Below are positions 1 to 5,952 of a stretch of 5,952 nucleotides of DNA, in pieces (position 1 is the first letter of the stretch; every line of letters starts with the position of its first letter). A model generated the notes under the pieces. That model saw nothing but the letters and a program-made list of their open reading frames with translations, was not told the origin of the DNA and ran no database searches. Position numbers and translations under genes: made by a program. The stretch comes from Lachnospiraceae bacterium (GTDB taxonomy: Bacteria; Bacillota; Clostridia; Lachnospirales; Lachnospiraceae): positions 1 to 5,952 of the forward strand of contig JAJQIE010000225.1 of the NCBI GenBank assembly GCA_021199395.1, given 5' to 3'.

Positions 1-884
1 AGGTACGGCAGATCGCGGATGAGGTCACGGTTATGCGCGACGGGCAGTGGATCGAGACCGGGGCGGTTGCGGATATTACGGATAAACAGATTATCAGCAT
101 GATGGTAGGGCGGGAAATGAATGAGATTTTCCCGGAACGTACCAGCAAACCTGAGGATGTAATTCTGAAGGTGGAGCATCTTGGCACCAAAAGGCCCGCT
201 TTCCGCGATGTGAATTTTGAACTGAGAAGCGGAGAAATCCTGGGGATTGCCGGCCTGGTAGGCGCGAAGCGCACAGAGCTTCTGGAAACGCTTTTCGGAA
301 GCAGGCAAAAGGGCGAGGGAAAAATTATTTTCAAAAATGAGGAGCTGAAAACTGAGAGTGAGTACGACACCATTTCCAAAGGCTTCGCAATGGTGACTGA
401 GGAGCGCCGCTTTAACGGAATTTACGCGGATCTGAGCATCCGGTTTAATATGGTGATTTCCAATCTGAAAAAATATGTGCGGCACGGCCTGCTTTCCGAG
501 AAAGCGATATCTGAGGATGTAGACAGCATGGTGGAGTCCCTGGCGATCAAGATGGATGACAGCAAGGCTCCCATCCGGAATCTGTCCGGCGGAAATCAGC
601 AGAAGGTGGTTCTGGCCAGATGGCTTCTGAGGAACCCGGAGGTGCTTCTTCTGGATGAGCCCACAAGGGGAATCGATGTGGGAGCGAAATATGAGATCTA
701 TAAATTGATGGATCAGCTGGCGGCGCAGGGAAAAGGCATTATCATGGTCAGCTCAGAGATGCAGGAGCTGTTTGGCGTATGCGACAGGATACTGGTCATG
801 AGCAATGGACGGCAGGCAGGGATATTTGATGCGAAGAATGCAACACAGGCTGATATTATGACGGCGGCGGCAAAATATGTCTGA
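1..884 (+). CDS. mglA: MglA-type galactose/methyl-galactoside ABC transporter ATP-binding protein (5' partial)
   Basis: This is the C-terminal part of a two-domain sugar-import ATPase that energises an inner-membrane permease from the cytoplasmic face. The frame is open from base 3, before the first Met codon at base 33, so the start lies upstream. MglA proteins are about 500 residues; 293 are visible, so roughly 200 are missing. The visible part begins at the end of the first nucleotide-binding domain (VRQIADEVTVMRDG), followed by the linker and a full second domain. Counting from the Met at base 33, the second domain has a degenerate Walker A (GLVGAKRTE, 74-82), the family segment VTEERR with GIYA (121-131), the signature LSGGNQQ (184-190), and Walker B LLLDEPTRGIDVG (205-217). 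The usual H-loop His is replaced in VSSEM (239-243). GAKRT and EERRxxGIYA resemble E. coli MglA more than RbsA or XylG, from memory of those sequences. The permease begins 21 bases downstream. True substrate is inferred, not shown. Confidence 0.9.
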   Translation, partial: VRQIADEVTVMRDGQWIETGAVADITDKQIISMMVGREMNEIFPERTSKPEDVILKVEHLGTKRPAFRDVNFELRSGEILGIAGLVGAKRTELLETLFGSRQKGEGKIIFKNEELKTESEYDTISKGFAMVTEERRFNGIYADLSIRFNMVISNLKKYVRHGLLSEKAISEDVDSMVESLAIKMDDSKAPIRNLSGGNQQKVVLARWLLRNPEVLLLDEPTRGIDVGAKYEIYKLMDQLAAQGKGIIMVSSEMQELFGVCDRILVMSNGRQAGIFDAKNATQADIMTAAAKYV

Positions 885-896
885 ATGCCGGGAAAT

Positions 897-900
897 GGAG
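897..900 (+). promoter_or_regulatory. Ribosome binding site that decides the permease start
   Basis: GGAG lies 5 bases before the ATG at 906. The in-frame ATG at 885, directly after the ATPase stop codon, has no purine-rich site upstream, because the preceding bases (GCAAAATATGTCTGA) are the end of the ATPase gene. This favours 906 as the real start. Confidence 0.7.
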
Positions 901-905
901 AACAA

Positions 906-1934
906 ATGGAAAAGACAAATCAAAAGATACAGGCGGATAAAATAAAAGAGTTTGTATTGAACCATGCGATTTATCTGGTGCTCATAGCGCTTCTGGTGAT
1001 AATAGTCATTCTTGAGCCCAGGTTCCTCAGCTTACTGAACCTTCAGAATATACTGGCTCAGAGTTCTACAAAGATTCTGATCGCGCTTGGTGCGGGGATG
1101 ATTCTGGTCGTACAGGGCGTAGATCTGTCAGCGGGCAGAGCGGTAGGCCTGGCGTGCGTGATCTCAGCTTCTCTGATGCAGTCGGTAGACTATGCGTACA
1201 GAATGTATCCCAATCTCCCGGATCTTCCTCTGATCGTTCCGTTTGCGGTAGCGATCGTAGTGCTTGGGATCGTAGGATTGGCGGTAGGCGCTGTGGTAGC
1301 GTATCTGCATGTGCCACCCTTTATCGCTACCCTGGGTGTGCAGCTGCTGTTATACGGAGCCACTTCCGTATACTATTCCTCACAGCCGTCCGGACCGCAG
1401 CCGTATGGCGGAATTAAGAGCAGTATCACCACGCTGTCCACCGGCGGCGTATATATAGGCGCTTTCCGTCTTCCGTATCTGGTGATCATAGCGGCTGCGG
1501 CAGCGGTAATTATGTGGGTAATCTGGAATAAAACACGCTTTGGAAAGTATATGTTCGCGGTAGGCGGAAATCCGGAGACAGCCAGAGTTTCCGGTATCAA
1601 TGTAAAGACCACTCTTTTAAAGGTGTACTGTACGGCTTTTGTGCTGTACGCGATCGCTGCTGTGCTTGAGGTCGGCAGAATCGGTTCGGCGTCCAACGGA
1701 ACGGGCGACGGATACGAAATGGATGCTGTCGCGGCGTGCGTAGTCGGAGGCGTTTCACTTGCGGGAGGCGTAGGCTCTGTCGGTGGTATCGTAGTCGGCG
1801 TTCTGATGTTTACGGTTATCAACTACGGAATGTCCTTTGTCGGTATTAACATGTACTGGCAGTATATCGTAAAGGGCGCGATCATACTTTTAGCCGTTGT
1901 ACTGGATATGAGAAAATTTGCTACGAAGAAATAA
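906..1934 (+). CDS. mglC: MglC-type galactose/methyl-galactoside ABC transporter permease
   Basis: This is an integral membrane subunit of a BPD_transp_2 family sugar importer, forming the translocation path driven by the MglA-type ATPase. From Met 906 it is 342 residues, close to E. coli MglC (336). Hydrophobic segments fall near residues 20-37, 54-71, 78-92, 108-135, 137-157, 190-207, 240-256, 274-288, 290-308 and 316-334, with a short basic C-terminus (RKFATKK). Family motifs include QGVDLSAGR (70-78), VPPFIATLG (136-144), WNKTRFGK (207-214), VGGNPETARVSGINV (219-233), DAVAACVVGGVSLAGG (273-288), FTVINYG (302-308) and YWQYIVKGAI (317-326). The last blocks match what I recall of E. coli MglC nearly residue for residue, which supports MglC over RbsC or XylH. 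An alternative ATG at 885 would add seven residues but lacks a ribosome binding site. It is packed between the ATPase and the GH3 gene, so co-transcription is likely. Confidence 0.92.
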   Translation: MEKTNQKIQADKIKEFVLNHAIYLVLIALLVIIVILEPRFLSLLNLQNILAQSSTKILIALGAGMILVVQGVDLSAGRAVGLACVISASLMQSVDYAYRMYPNLPDLPLIVPFAVAIVVLGIVGLAVGAVVAYLHVPPFIATLGVQLLLYGATSVYYSSQPSGPQPYGGIKSSITTLSTGGVYIGAFRLPYLVIIAAAAAVIMWVIWNKTRFGKYMFAVGGNPETARVSGINVKTTLLKVYCTAFVLYAIAAVLEVGRIGSASNGTGDGYEMDAVAACVVGGVSLAGGVGSVGGIVVGVLMFTVINYGMSFVGINMYWQYIVKGAIILLAVVLDMRKFATKK

Positions 1935-1942
1935 AACAAGTG

Positions 1943-1948
1943 AGAGGA
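1943..1948 (+). promoter_or_regulatory. Ribosome binding site that decides the GH3 start
   Basis: AGAGGA lies 7 bases before the ATG at 1956 but only 1 base before the upstream in-frame ATG at 1950. The normal spacing favours 1956, which shortens the protein by two residues. Confidence 0.65.
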
Positions 1949-1955
1949 TATGAAT

Positions 1956-4025
1956 ATGAGAAAATATACGGAGAGTACCCCCTTAAAAGAAAACTGCTCG
2001 AAGGATGATATACGGGCATATGTGGATCAGGTGATTTCTGAGCTGACGCTGGATGAGAAAATCGGAATTATGTCCGGGCAGATTACGGAGCAGAAGCTGC
2101 TGGATGATCTGTTTCTGATTGAGCATTATAATGTAGAGCCATATCCGACCATGGAGGTTGAGAGACTGGGACTGCCGAATGTCCGGTTCGTAGACGGGCC
2201 AAGAGGCGTCGTAGCGGGAAGCGCTACCTGTTTTCCGGTTTCCATCGCCCGCGGCGCATCATTTGACCCGGATCTGGAAGAGGAGATCGGAAAGTGCATC
2301 GGAGCTGAGGTACGCGCGGTAGGCGGAAATTATTTTGGCGGCGTCTGCGTGAACCTGCAGCGCAATCCCCGCTGGGGCCGCGCGCAGGAATCCTATGGCG
2401 AAGACCCGTACCATATGGGAGAAATGGGAGCCGCGCTGGTTCGAGGCGTACAGAGCCAGAATGTAATGGCGTGCGTTAAGCATTTTGCCCTGAACAGTAT
2501 TGAAAACGCCAGATTCAAGGCGGATGTACAGGTCGATATGAGAACGCTGCAGGAGGTCTATCTGCCGCATTTCCGCCGCTGTATTGAGGAGGGGGCCGCT
2601 TCTGTAATGTGTGCGTACAATTCCGTGCTCGGAAAGCACGCGTCAGAGAGTAAGCTCCTGCTGAGGGATATTCTGCGCGACCAGTGGCATTTTGAAGGGT
2701 TTACCCTGTCTGATTTCCTGTGGGCGGTATATGACGCGGAAAAGGCGGTAAAAGGCGGAATGAATATAGAGATGCCGTGCTTCTGCCATTACATAAAGGA
2801 AATTCCGGAGGCGATCGAAGAGGGCAGGCTGCAAATGGAGGATATCGATGAGGCCGTAGGCTATATTCTCCGGACGACGCTGTATTATGAGACCAGAAAG
2901 GATCCGCAGGAATATGGAGAGGATGTGCTTGCATGCAGCCGCCACATTGAGGTGGCGAAGAGGGCGGCACAGGAGAGCATGGTCCTGCTGAAGAATGACG
3001 ATCAGGTTCTGCCATTTGACAGGAAGACGACGAAAAAGATTGTCGTACTGGGCGAGCTGGGCGACACCGAGAATATCGGCGACCATGGTTCTTCTAAGGT
3101 GCATCCGTATTTTACCGTAACGCCGCTGAAAGGGATTATGAAAAAAATGCCGACCGCGCAGGTGCTTTATAACGATGGAAAAGATATTAAGCGCGCGCGT
3201 GAGCTGGCGGAGGACGCGGATGTTGTCGTGGTGGTTGCCGGATATATCCACAGCGACGAGGGAGAATTCCTGGCTGACAGGAGCGACATTGCGGAGATGG
3301 GCGGCGACCGTAAGACCATGCGCCTGCATAAGCGTGACGTCGATCTGATTAAGGGGATTAAGGGAGCCAATAAAAACACAGTTGTCTCCATTATCGGGTC
3401 AAGCGCGATCCTGATCGACGAGTGGCAGGCAGACGTGCCGGCAATCCTGTTTTCCTTCTACTCCGGAATGGAGGGCGGAAATGTGCTGGCGGACATTTTG
3501 TTTGGCGACACCTGTCCGGGAGGAAAGCTTCCGTATACGGTCGCTGCGTCGGAGGATGATTATCCGTTCTTTGATCCGGAATGTACGGAAATCACTTACG
3601 AGTATTATCACGGATATTTCAAGATGGAGAAGGAAAAGAAAAAGGTATCCTATCCGTTCGGATACGGCCTGTCCTACACATCCTTTGAAATCGGAAAACC
3701 GTCTTGCTCTGTCTGCAACGGTACTGCGAAATTCTCTGTCAGCGTTACCAATACGGGAGCCTGCAGGGGCGCGGAGGTCGTACAGCTGTATGTAGGCTGT
3801 GAAGGCAGCGCGGTGGATCGCCCGGTTAAGGTTTTGCGCGACTTTAAGAGAATTGAACTGGAGCCGTCAGAGACAAAAACGGTTGAGCTTTCCGTATCAA
3901 AGGAGCAGATGGCGTATTTTGACGAGGCGGAAAACGGCTGGAAATGCGAAGATATCGATTATGTAGCTTACGTGGGAAATTCCAGCGCAGATGAGAATAT
4001 GCGGACATATAAATTTAAATTTTAA
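1956..4025 (+). CDS. Glycoside hydrolase family 3 protein (beta-glucosidase-like), cytoplasmic
   Basis: This is a retaining exo-glycosidase that removes terminal beta-linked sugars, most often glucose or xylose in this family; the exact substrate cannot be read from the sequence. It has 689 residues from ATG 1956; numbering below counts from ATG 1950. The N-terminal TIM-barrel domain (about 30-315) carries DGPRGV (82-87), RNPRWGRAQESYGEDP (138-153), KHFALNS (177-183) and MCAYN (220-224). The likely nucleophile is Asp255 in TLSDF. The C-terminal alpha/beta domain (about 340-580) has ESMVLLKND (342-350), GDHGSS (377-382) and DEGE (436-439), which holds the probable acid/base Glu437 or Glu439, followed by GGDR (451-454). 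It ends with PFGYGLSYTSF (569-579) and a fibronectin-III-like domain (about 590-691) containing VVQLYVG (610-616). No signal peptide, PA14 insertion or cell-wall anchor is visible, so it probably acts on imported sugars. The 21-base gap after the permease suggests the same transcript. Confidence 0.93.
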   Translation: MRKYTESTPLKENCSKDDIRAYVDQVISELTLDEKIGIMSGQITEQKLLDDLFLIEHYNVEPYPTMEVERLGLPNVRFVDGPRGVVAGSATCFPVSIARGASFDPDLEEEIGKCIGAEVRAVGGNYFGGVCVNLQRNPRWGRAQESYGEDPYHMGEMGAALVRGVQSQNVMACVKHFALNSIENARFKADVQVDMRTLQEVYLPHFRRCIEEGAASVMCAYNSVLGKHASESKLLLRDILRDQWHFEGFTLSDFLWAVYDAEKAVKGGMNIEMPCFCHYIKEIPEAIEEGRLQMEDIDEAVGYILRTTLYYETRKDPQEYGEDVLACSRHIEVAKRAAQESMVLLKNDDQVLPFDRKTTKKIVVLGELGDTENIGDHGSSKVHPYFTVTPLKGIMKKMPTAQVLYNDGKDIKRARELAEDADVVVVVAGYIHSDEGEFLADRSDIAEMGGDRKTMRLHKRDVDLIKGIKGANKNTVVSIIGSSAILIDEWQADVPAILFSFYSGMEGGNVLADILFGDTCPGGKLPYTVAASEDDYPFFDPECTEITYEYYHGYFKMEKEKKKVSYPFGYGLSYTSFEIGKPSCSVCNGTAKFSVSVTNTGACRGAEVVQLYVGCEGSAVDRPVKVLRDFKRIELEPSETKTVELSVSKEQMAYFDEAENGWKCEDIDYVAYVGNSSADENMRTYKFKF

Positions 4026-4098
4026 GTAACAGTTCAGAACAGCATATAGCTTTCGAAGAAAGCGGTCTGTGGCCTGCTGTTCTGAATAGTTAAAATTT
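4017..4098. repeat. Long imperfect inverted repeat with a nested hairpin, between GH3 and GH42
   Basis: The core is a perfect 12-base inverted repeat: TTCAGAACAGCA at 4033-4044 and its complement TGCTGTTCTGAA at 4075-4086. It extends by a G-U pair (4032/4087), then past one mismatch by TAAC (4027-4030) with GTTA (4089-4092). Further out, AAATTT (4017-4022) pairs with AAATTT (4093-4098), leaving four bases bulged on the left. The 30-base interior holds a second hairpin, GCTTTC (4049-4054) and GAAAGC (4058-4063), around a GAA loop. The outer arm overlaps the end of the GH3 gene and its stop codon. No T-run follows the right arm, so it is not a standard intrinsic terminator. It could be an mRNA processing or stability element, a protein-binding palindrome, or a small dispersed intergenic repeat. 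The pairing is seen directly; the function is unknown. Confidence 0.75.
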
Positions 4099-4104
4099 CA
4101 AAAG

Positions 4105-4110
4105 AAAGGA
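4105..4110 (+). promoter_or_regulatory. Ribosome binding site of the GH42 gene
   Basis: AAAGGA lies 6 bases before the ATG at 4117, which is good spacing. It begins six bases beyond the right end of the intergenic inverted repeat, so it is not part of the stem. No convincing -35/-10 pair was found in the 91-base gap. Confidence 0.75.
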
Positions 4111-4116
4111 TTCGCG

Positions 4117-5898
4117 ATGAGAATTGGAGCAGACTATTATCCGGAGCACTGGGAAAAAGAGAGATGGAAAACAGACTTTGAGCTGATGAACCAGGCGCAT
4201 ATCAAGGTCGTCCGCATCGGAGAGTTCACATGGAGCCTGTATGAGCCTGTAGAGGGGAAATTTGATTTTTCATGGATGGACGAAGCACTGGACGCTTTGC
4301 ATGAATATGGCATTAAGGTCGTGCTGTGCACGCCCTCGGCAACGCCTCCAAAGTGGATGATCGACCGTTACCCTGACATTTTGCAGCGCGATATCTATGG
4401 GCGGGCAAAGCTTTCCGGAACGAGAAAGCACTATTGCTTTAACAGCAGTGTATATCGAAAGAAATGCCACATATTAAACACCAAAATCGCTGAGAGATAT
4501 GGCCATCATCCAGCTGTAGAAGCCTGGCAGGTCGATAATGAGCTTGGCTGGTCGAATACGACAAGATGCTATTGTGACGAGTGCCAGGATAAATTCAGAT
4601 TCTGGCTGAAGCAGAAATATAAGACGATCGACCGGTTAAATGAAAAGTACGGGACGGTTGTGTGGAGCCAGATTTACAACGGCTTTGATGAGGTAAATAT
4701 TCCGAGAGCCGGCGCATGCTATGAAAGCTGCCATGATACGCAGGGACAGAATCCCGGTCTGCTGCTTGATTATTACCGTTTTTGCAGCGATTCGGTCGTA
4801 GACTTTACAAAGGAAACCTGTGAGGATATCCGGGCCTACAGCAGCTATCCGATCTCTACCAATATGCTGGATGCGGCGGTGAATTCCGGAACCGGTATTA
4901 ACTATTTCGACCTGTCGGAAAAGCTGGATTTTGCGACCTGGGACAACTACATTGAGTTTCAGTGGGGAGTTGCGGAGGACGCTACTGTATCCAGGGATCA
5001 CGCTTTGATCCGCAGCTATAAAAAGAAACCGTTCTGGGTTATGGAGCAGCAGGCCGGCGCGTGCGGCTGGAGCAAGATGGGGCCGACCCCGACGCCGGGC
5101 AAGCTGAGGCTGTGGACCTACTCGGCTGTGGCAAATGGCGCGGATACGGTCGTGTACTTCCGGTGGAGGACCGCTCTGTTCGGTCTGGAGCAATACTGGC
5201 ATGGGATCCTGAACCATGACGGCAAACCGGGACGCCGCTATGAAGAGATTTCACAGATCGGCAGGGAGATGGAGCTCCTGAACCAGACGGTTGGAACCCT
5301 GATGCCCAAAGCGCGGGTAGCGATCATAAAATCATTTGACAGTGAGTGGAGCCACTCCATACACCGCCATGTAGAGAATTTTCAGTATGACAACTATGAA
5401 CTGAGCTTCTACCGCGCATTTTACCGGCTGGGAATCGCGGTGGACTTTATCTCCGAGAAGGAAGACATGAGCGGATATGACCTAGTGTTCGCTCCGGCGC
5501 TGATCATGGCGGATACGGAAACGGTGGAATCCCTTTCTGCCTACGTGAAAAACGGCGGAAGCCTGCTGCTGACCTTCCGCAGCGGAATCAAGGATGAGTT
5601 TAACGCGATGCTTCCTGAGACAGTACCCGGCGTATTTGCGGAGCTGGCGGGGATTCAGGTAAATGACTATGATCCCCAGATGGAAAAGCAGACGACGTCA
5701 TCCGGCGTTTTTGGCGAAGCAAAATCGACCCTCTGGTGCGATATCATAGAGGAAACGACTGCAAGACCGCTGGGCGTCTACACGAGCGACTTTTACGCGG
5801 GAAAATCCTGCATGACAGTAAATGAGTACGGCAATGGCGAGGTTTACTATCTGGGCTGCGACCTGGATGATGACGCTATGCTCCGTCTGGCGGAATAG
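4117..5898 (+). CDS. GH42 beta-galactosidase, apparently cut short by an in-frame TAG
   Basis: This is a retaining beta-galactosidase that would release galactose from beta-galactosides. It has no signal peptide, so it is probably cytoplasmic. The N-terminal catalytic TIM barrel (about 1-385) opens with GADYYPEHW (4-12) and carries RIGEFTWS (33-40), the acid/base Glu142 in QVDNELGW (138-145), and the nucleophile Glu310 in FWVMEQQAG (306-314). Cys107, Cys151, Cys153 and Cys156 match the spacing of the zinc-binding cysteines known in the Thermus A4 enzyme. A trimerisation-type domain B (about 396-590) follows. The frame stops at 593 residues, whereas relatives usually run to about 650-690 with a small beta-rich domain C. 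The stop falls just after GNGEVYYLG (572-580), and codons beyond it still look like GH42. The three other genes in the window end in TGA or TAA. The active site is complete, so the shortened protein might retain function, but folding or stability could suffer. Alternative explanations are a sequencing error or readthrough. Confidence 0.9.
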   Translation: MRIGADYYPEHWEKERWKTDFELMNQAHIKVVRIGEFTWSLYEPVEGKFDFSWMDEALDALHEYGIKVVLCTPSATPPKWMIDRYPDILQRDIYGRAKLSGTRKHYCFNSSVYRKKCHILNTKIAERYGHHPAVEAWQVDNELGWSNTTRCYCDECQDKFRFWLKQKYKTIDRLNEKYGTVVWSQIYNGFDEVNIPRAGACYESCHDTQGQNPGLLLDYYRFCSDSVVDFTKETCEDIRAYSSYPISTNMLDAAVNSGTGINYFDLSEKLDFATWDNYIEFQWGVAEDATVSRDHALIRSYKKKPFWVMEQQAGACGWSKMGPTPTPGKLRLWTYSAVANGADTVVYFRWRTALFGLEQYWHGILNHDGKPGRRYEEISQIGREMELLNQTVGTLMPKARVAIIKSFDSEWSHSIHRHVENFQYDNYELSFYRAFYRLGIAVDFISEKEDMSGYDLVFAPALIMADTETVESLSAYVKNGGSLLLTFRSGIKDEFNAMLPETVPGVFAELAGIQVNDYDPQMEKQTTSSGVFGEAKSTLWCDIIEETTARPLGVYTSDFYAGKSCMTVNEYGNGEVYYLGCDLDDDAMLRLAE

Positions 5899-5952
5899 CT
5901 TGGAGATCAGGTTGGCCTGGAGCTGCCGCTTTATGAACAAAAGGGCGTTGAG
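5896..5952 (+). other. In-frame TAG and open continuation of the GH42 reading frame (partial at window end)
   Basis: After TAG at 5896-5898 the same frame has 18 sense codons to the window edge, reading LGDQVGLELPLYEQKGVE. In intact GH42 proteins the segment after the YYLG strand has a helix and then a Pro-rich turn leading to a G-V-E strand that begins domain C. This continuation fits that pattern without any shift of frame. A single base change from GAG, AAG or CAG would create the TAG. The continuation has no start codon or ribosome binding site of its own, so it is not a separate gene. The match is from memory of the family, not an alignment. Confidence 0.65.

Noticed and set aside
252..278. 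Degenerate Walker A (GLVGAKRTE) in the ATPase second domain as a sign of gene decay
   Set aside because: This form is normal for the second nucleotide-binding domain of MglA-type proteins and does not indicate a broken gene.
1373..1822. Antisense open frame (149 codons) within the permease gene
   Set aside because: Its Thr/Pro/Ala-rich, low-complexity translation is the mirror of Gly/Val-rich membrane protein codons, so it is a shadow.
1556..2330. Shared 16-base sequence CGCGGTAGGCGGAAAT at 1556-1571 and 2315-2330
   Set aside because: Both copies encode the peptide AVGGN in frame, in conserved parts of unrelated genes, so codon preference and chance explain it better than a functional repeat.
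2621..2640. Small hairpin GTGCT...AGCAC inside the GH3 gene
   Set aside because: It has a five-base stem within conserved coding sequence with no T-run; such stems are expected by chance.
2643..3329. Long antisense open frame (228 codons) within the GH3 gene
   Set aside because: It lies wholly opposite a strongly supported GH3 coding region, has no recognisable motif, and its existence follows from the codon pattern of the sense strand.
4068..4096. Possible promoter with a -10-like TAAAAT at 4091-4096 upstream of GH42
   Set aside because: No acceptable -35 sequence lies 16-18 bases upstream, and the A/T bases are already explained by the inverted repeat arm.
4636..5217. Antisense open frame (193 codons) within the GH42 gene
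   Set aside because: It is opposite the conserved catalytic domain including the nucleophile, has no recognisable protein family and no independent support.

Overview
This window looks like part of a carbohydrate-utilisation operon from a Clostridia-type Firmicute, probably a gut Lachnospiraceae-like bacterium. The basis is the close-packed same-strand genes, the strong AGGA/GGAG-type ribosome binding sites, the gene mix (Mgl-type sugar ABC transporter plus GH3 and GH42 glycosidases) and the moderate base composition. The taxonomy is inference; no rRNA or marker gene is present.

Layout, all on the + strand. Bases 1-884 hold the 3' part of an MglA-type sugar ABC transporter ATPase whose 5' end lies outside the window. 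Bases 906-1934 hold a complete MglC-type permease. Bases 1956-4025 hold a complete GH3 glycosidase. Bases 4026-4116 are the only sizeable intergenic gap, and a long inverted repeat fills it and overlaps the GH3 stop codon. Bases 4117-5898 hold a GH42 beta-galactosidase reading frame that stops at an in-frame TAG. The same frame stays open and GH42-like from 5899 to the window end, so the TAG appears to be a premature stop that removes the small C-terminal domain.

Working model: MglA and MglC, with a substrate-binding protein presumably encoded upstream, import galactose or a galactoside. The two glycosidases show no signal peptide, so they probably act on imported glycosides in the cytoplasm. 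The first three genes are separated by about 20 bases or less and are probably co-transcribed. The GH42 gene follows a 91-base gap with a structured element and could be expressed at a different level.

I found no tRNA, rRNA, CRISPR array, insertion sequence or convincing promoter. The families are well known. The two points most worth a second look are the amber codon in GH42 and the intergenic inverted repeat.
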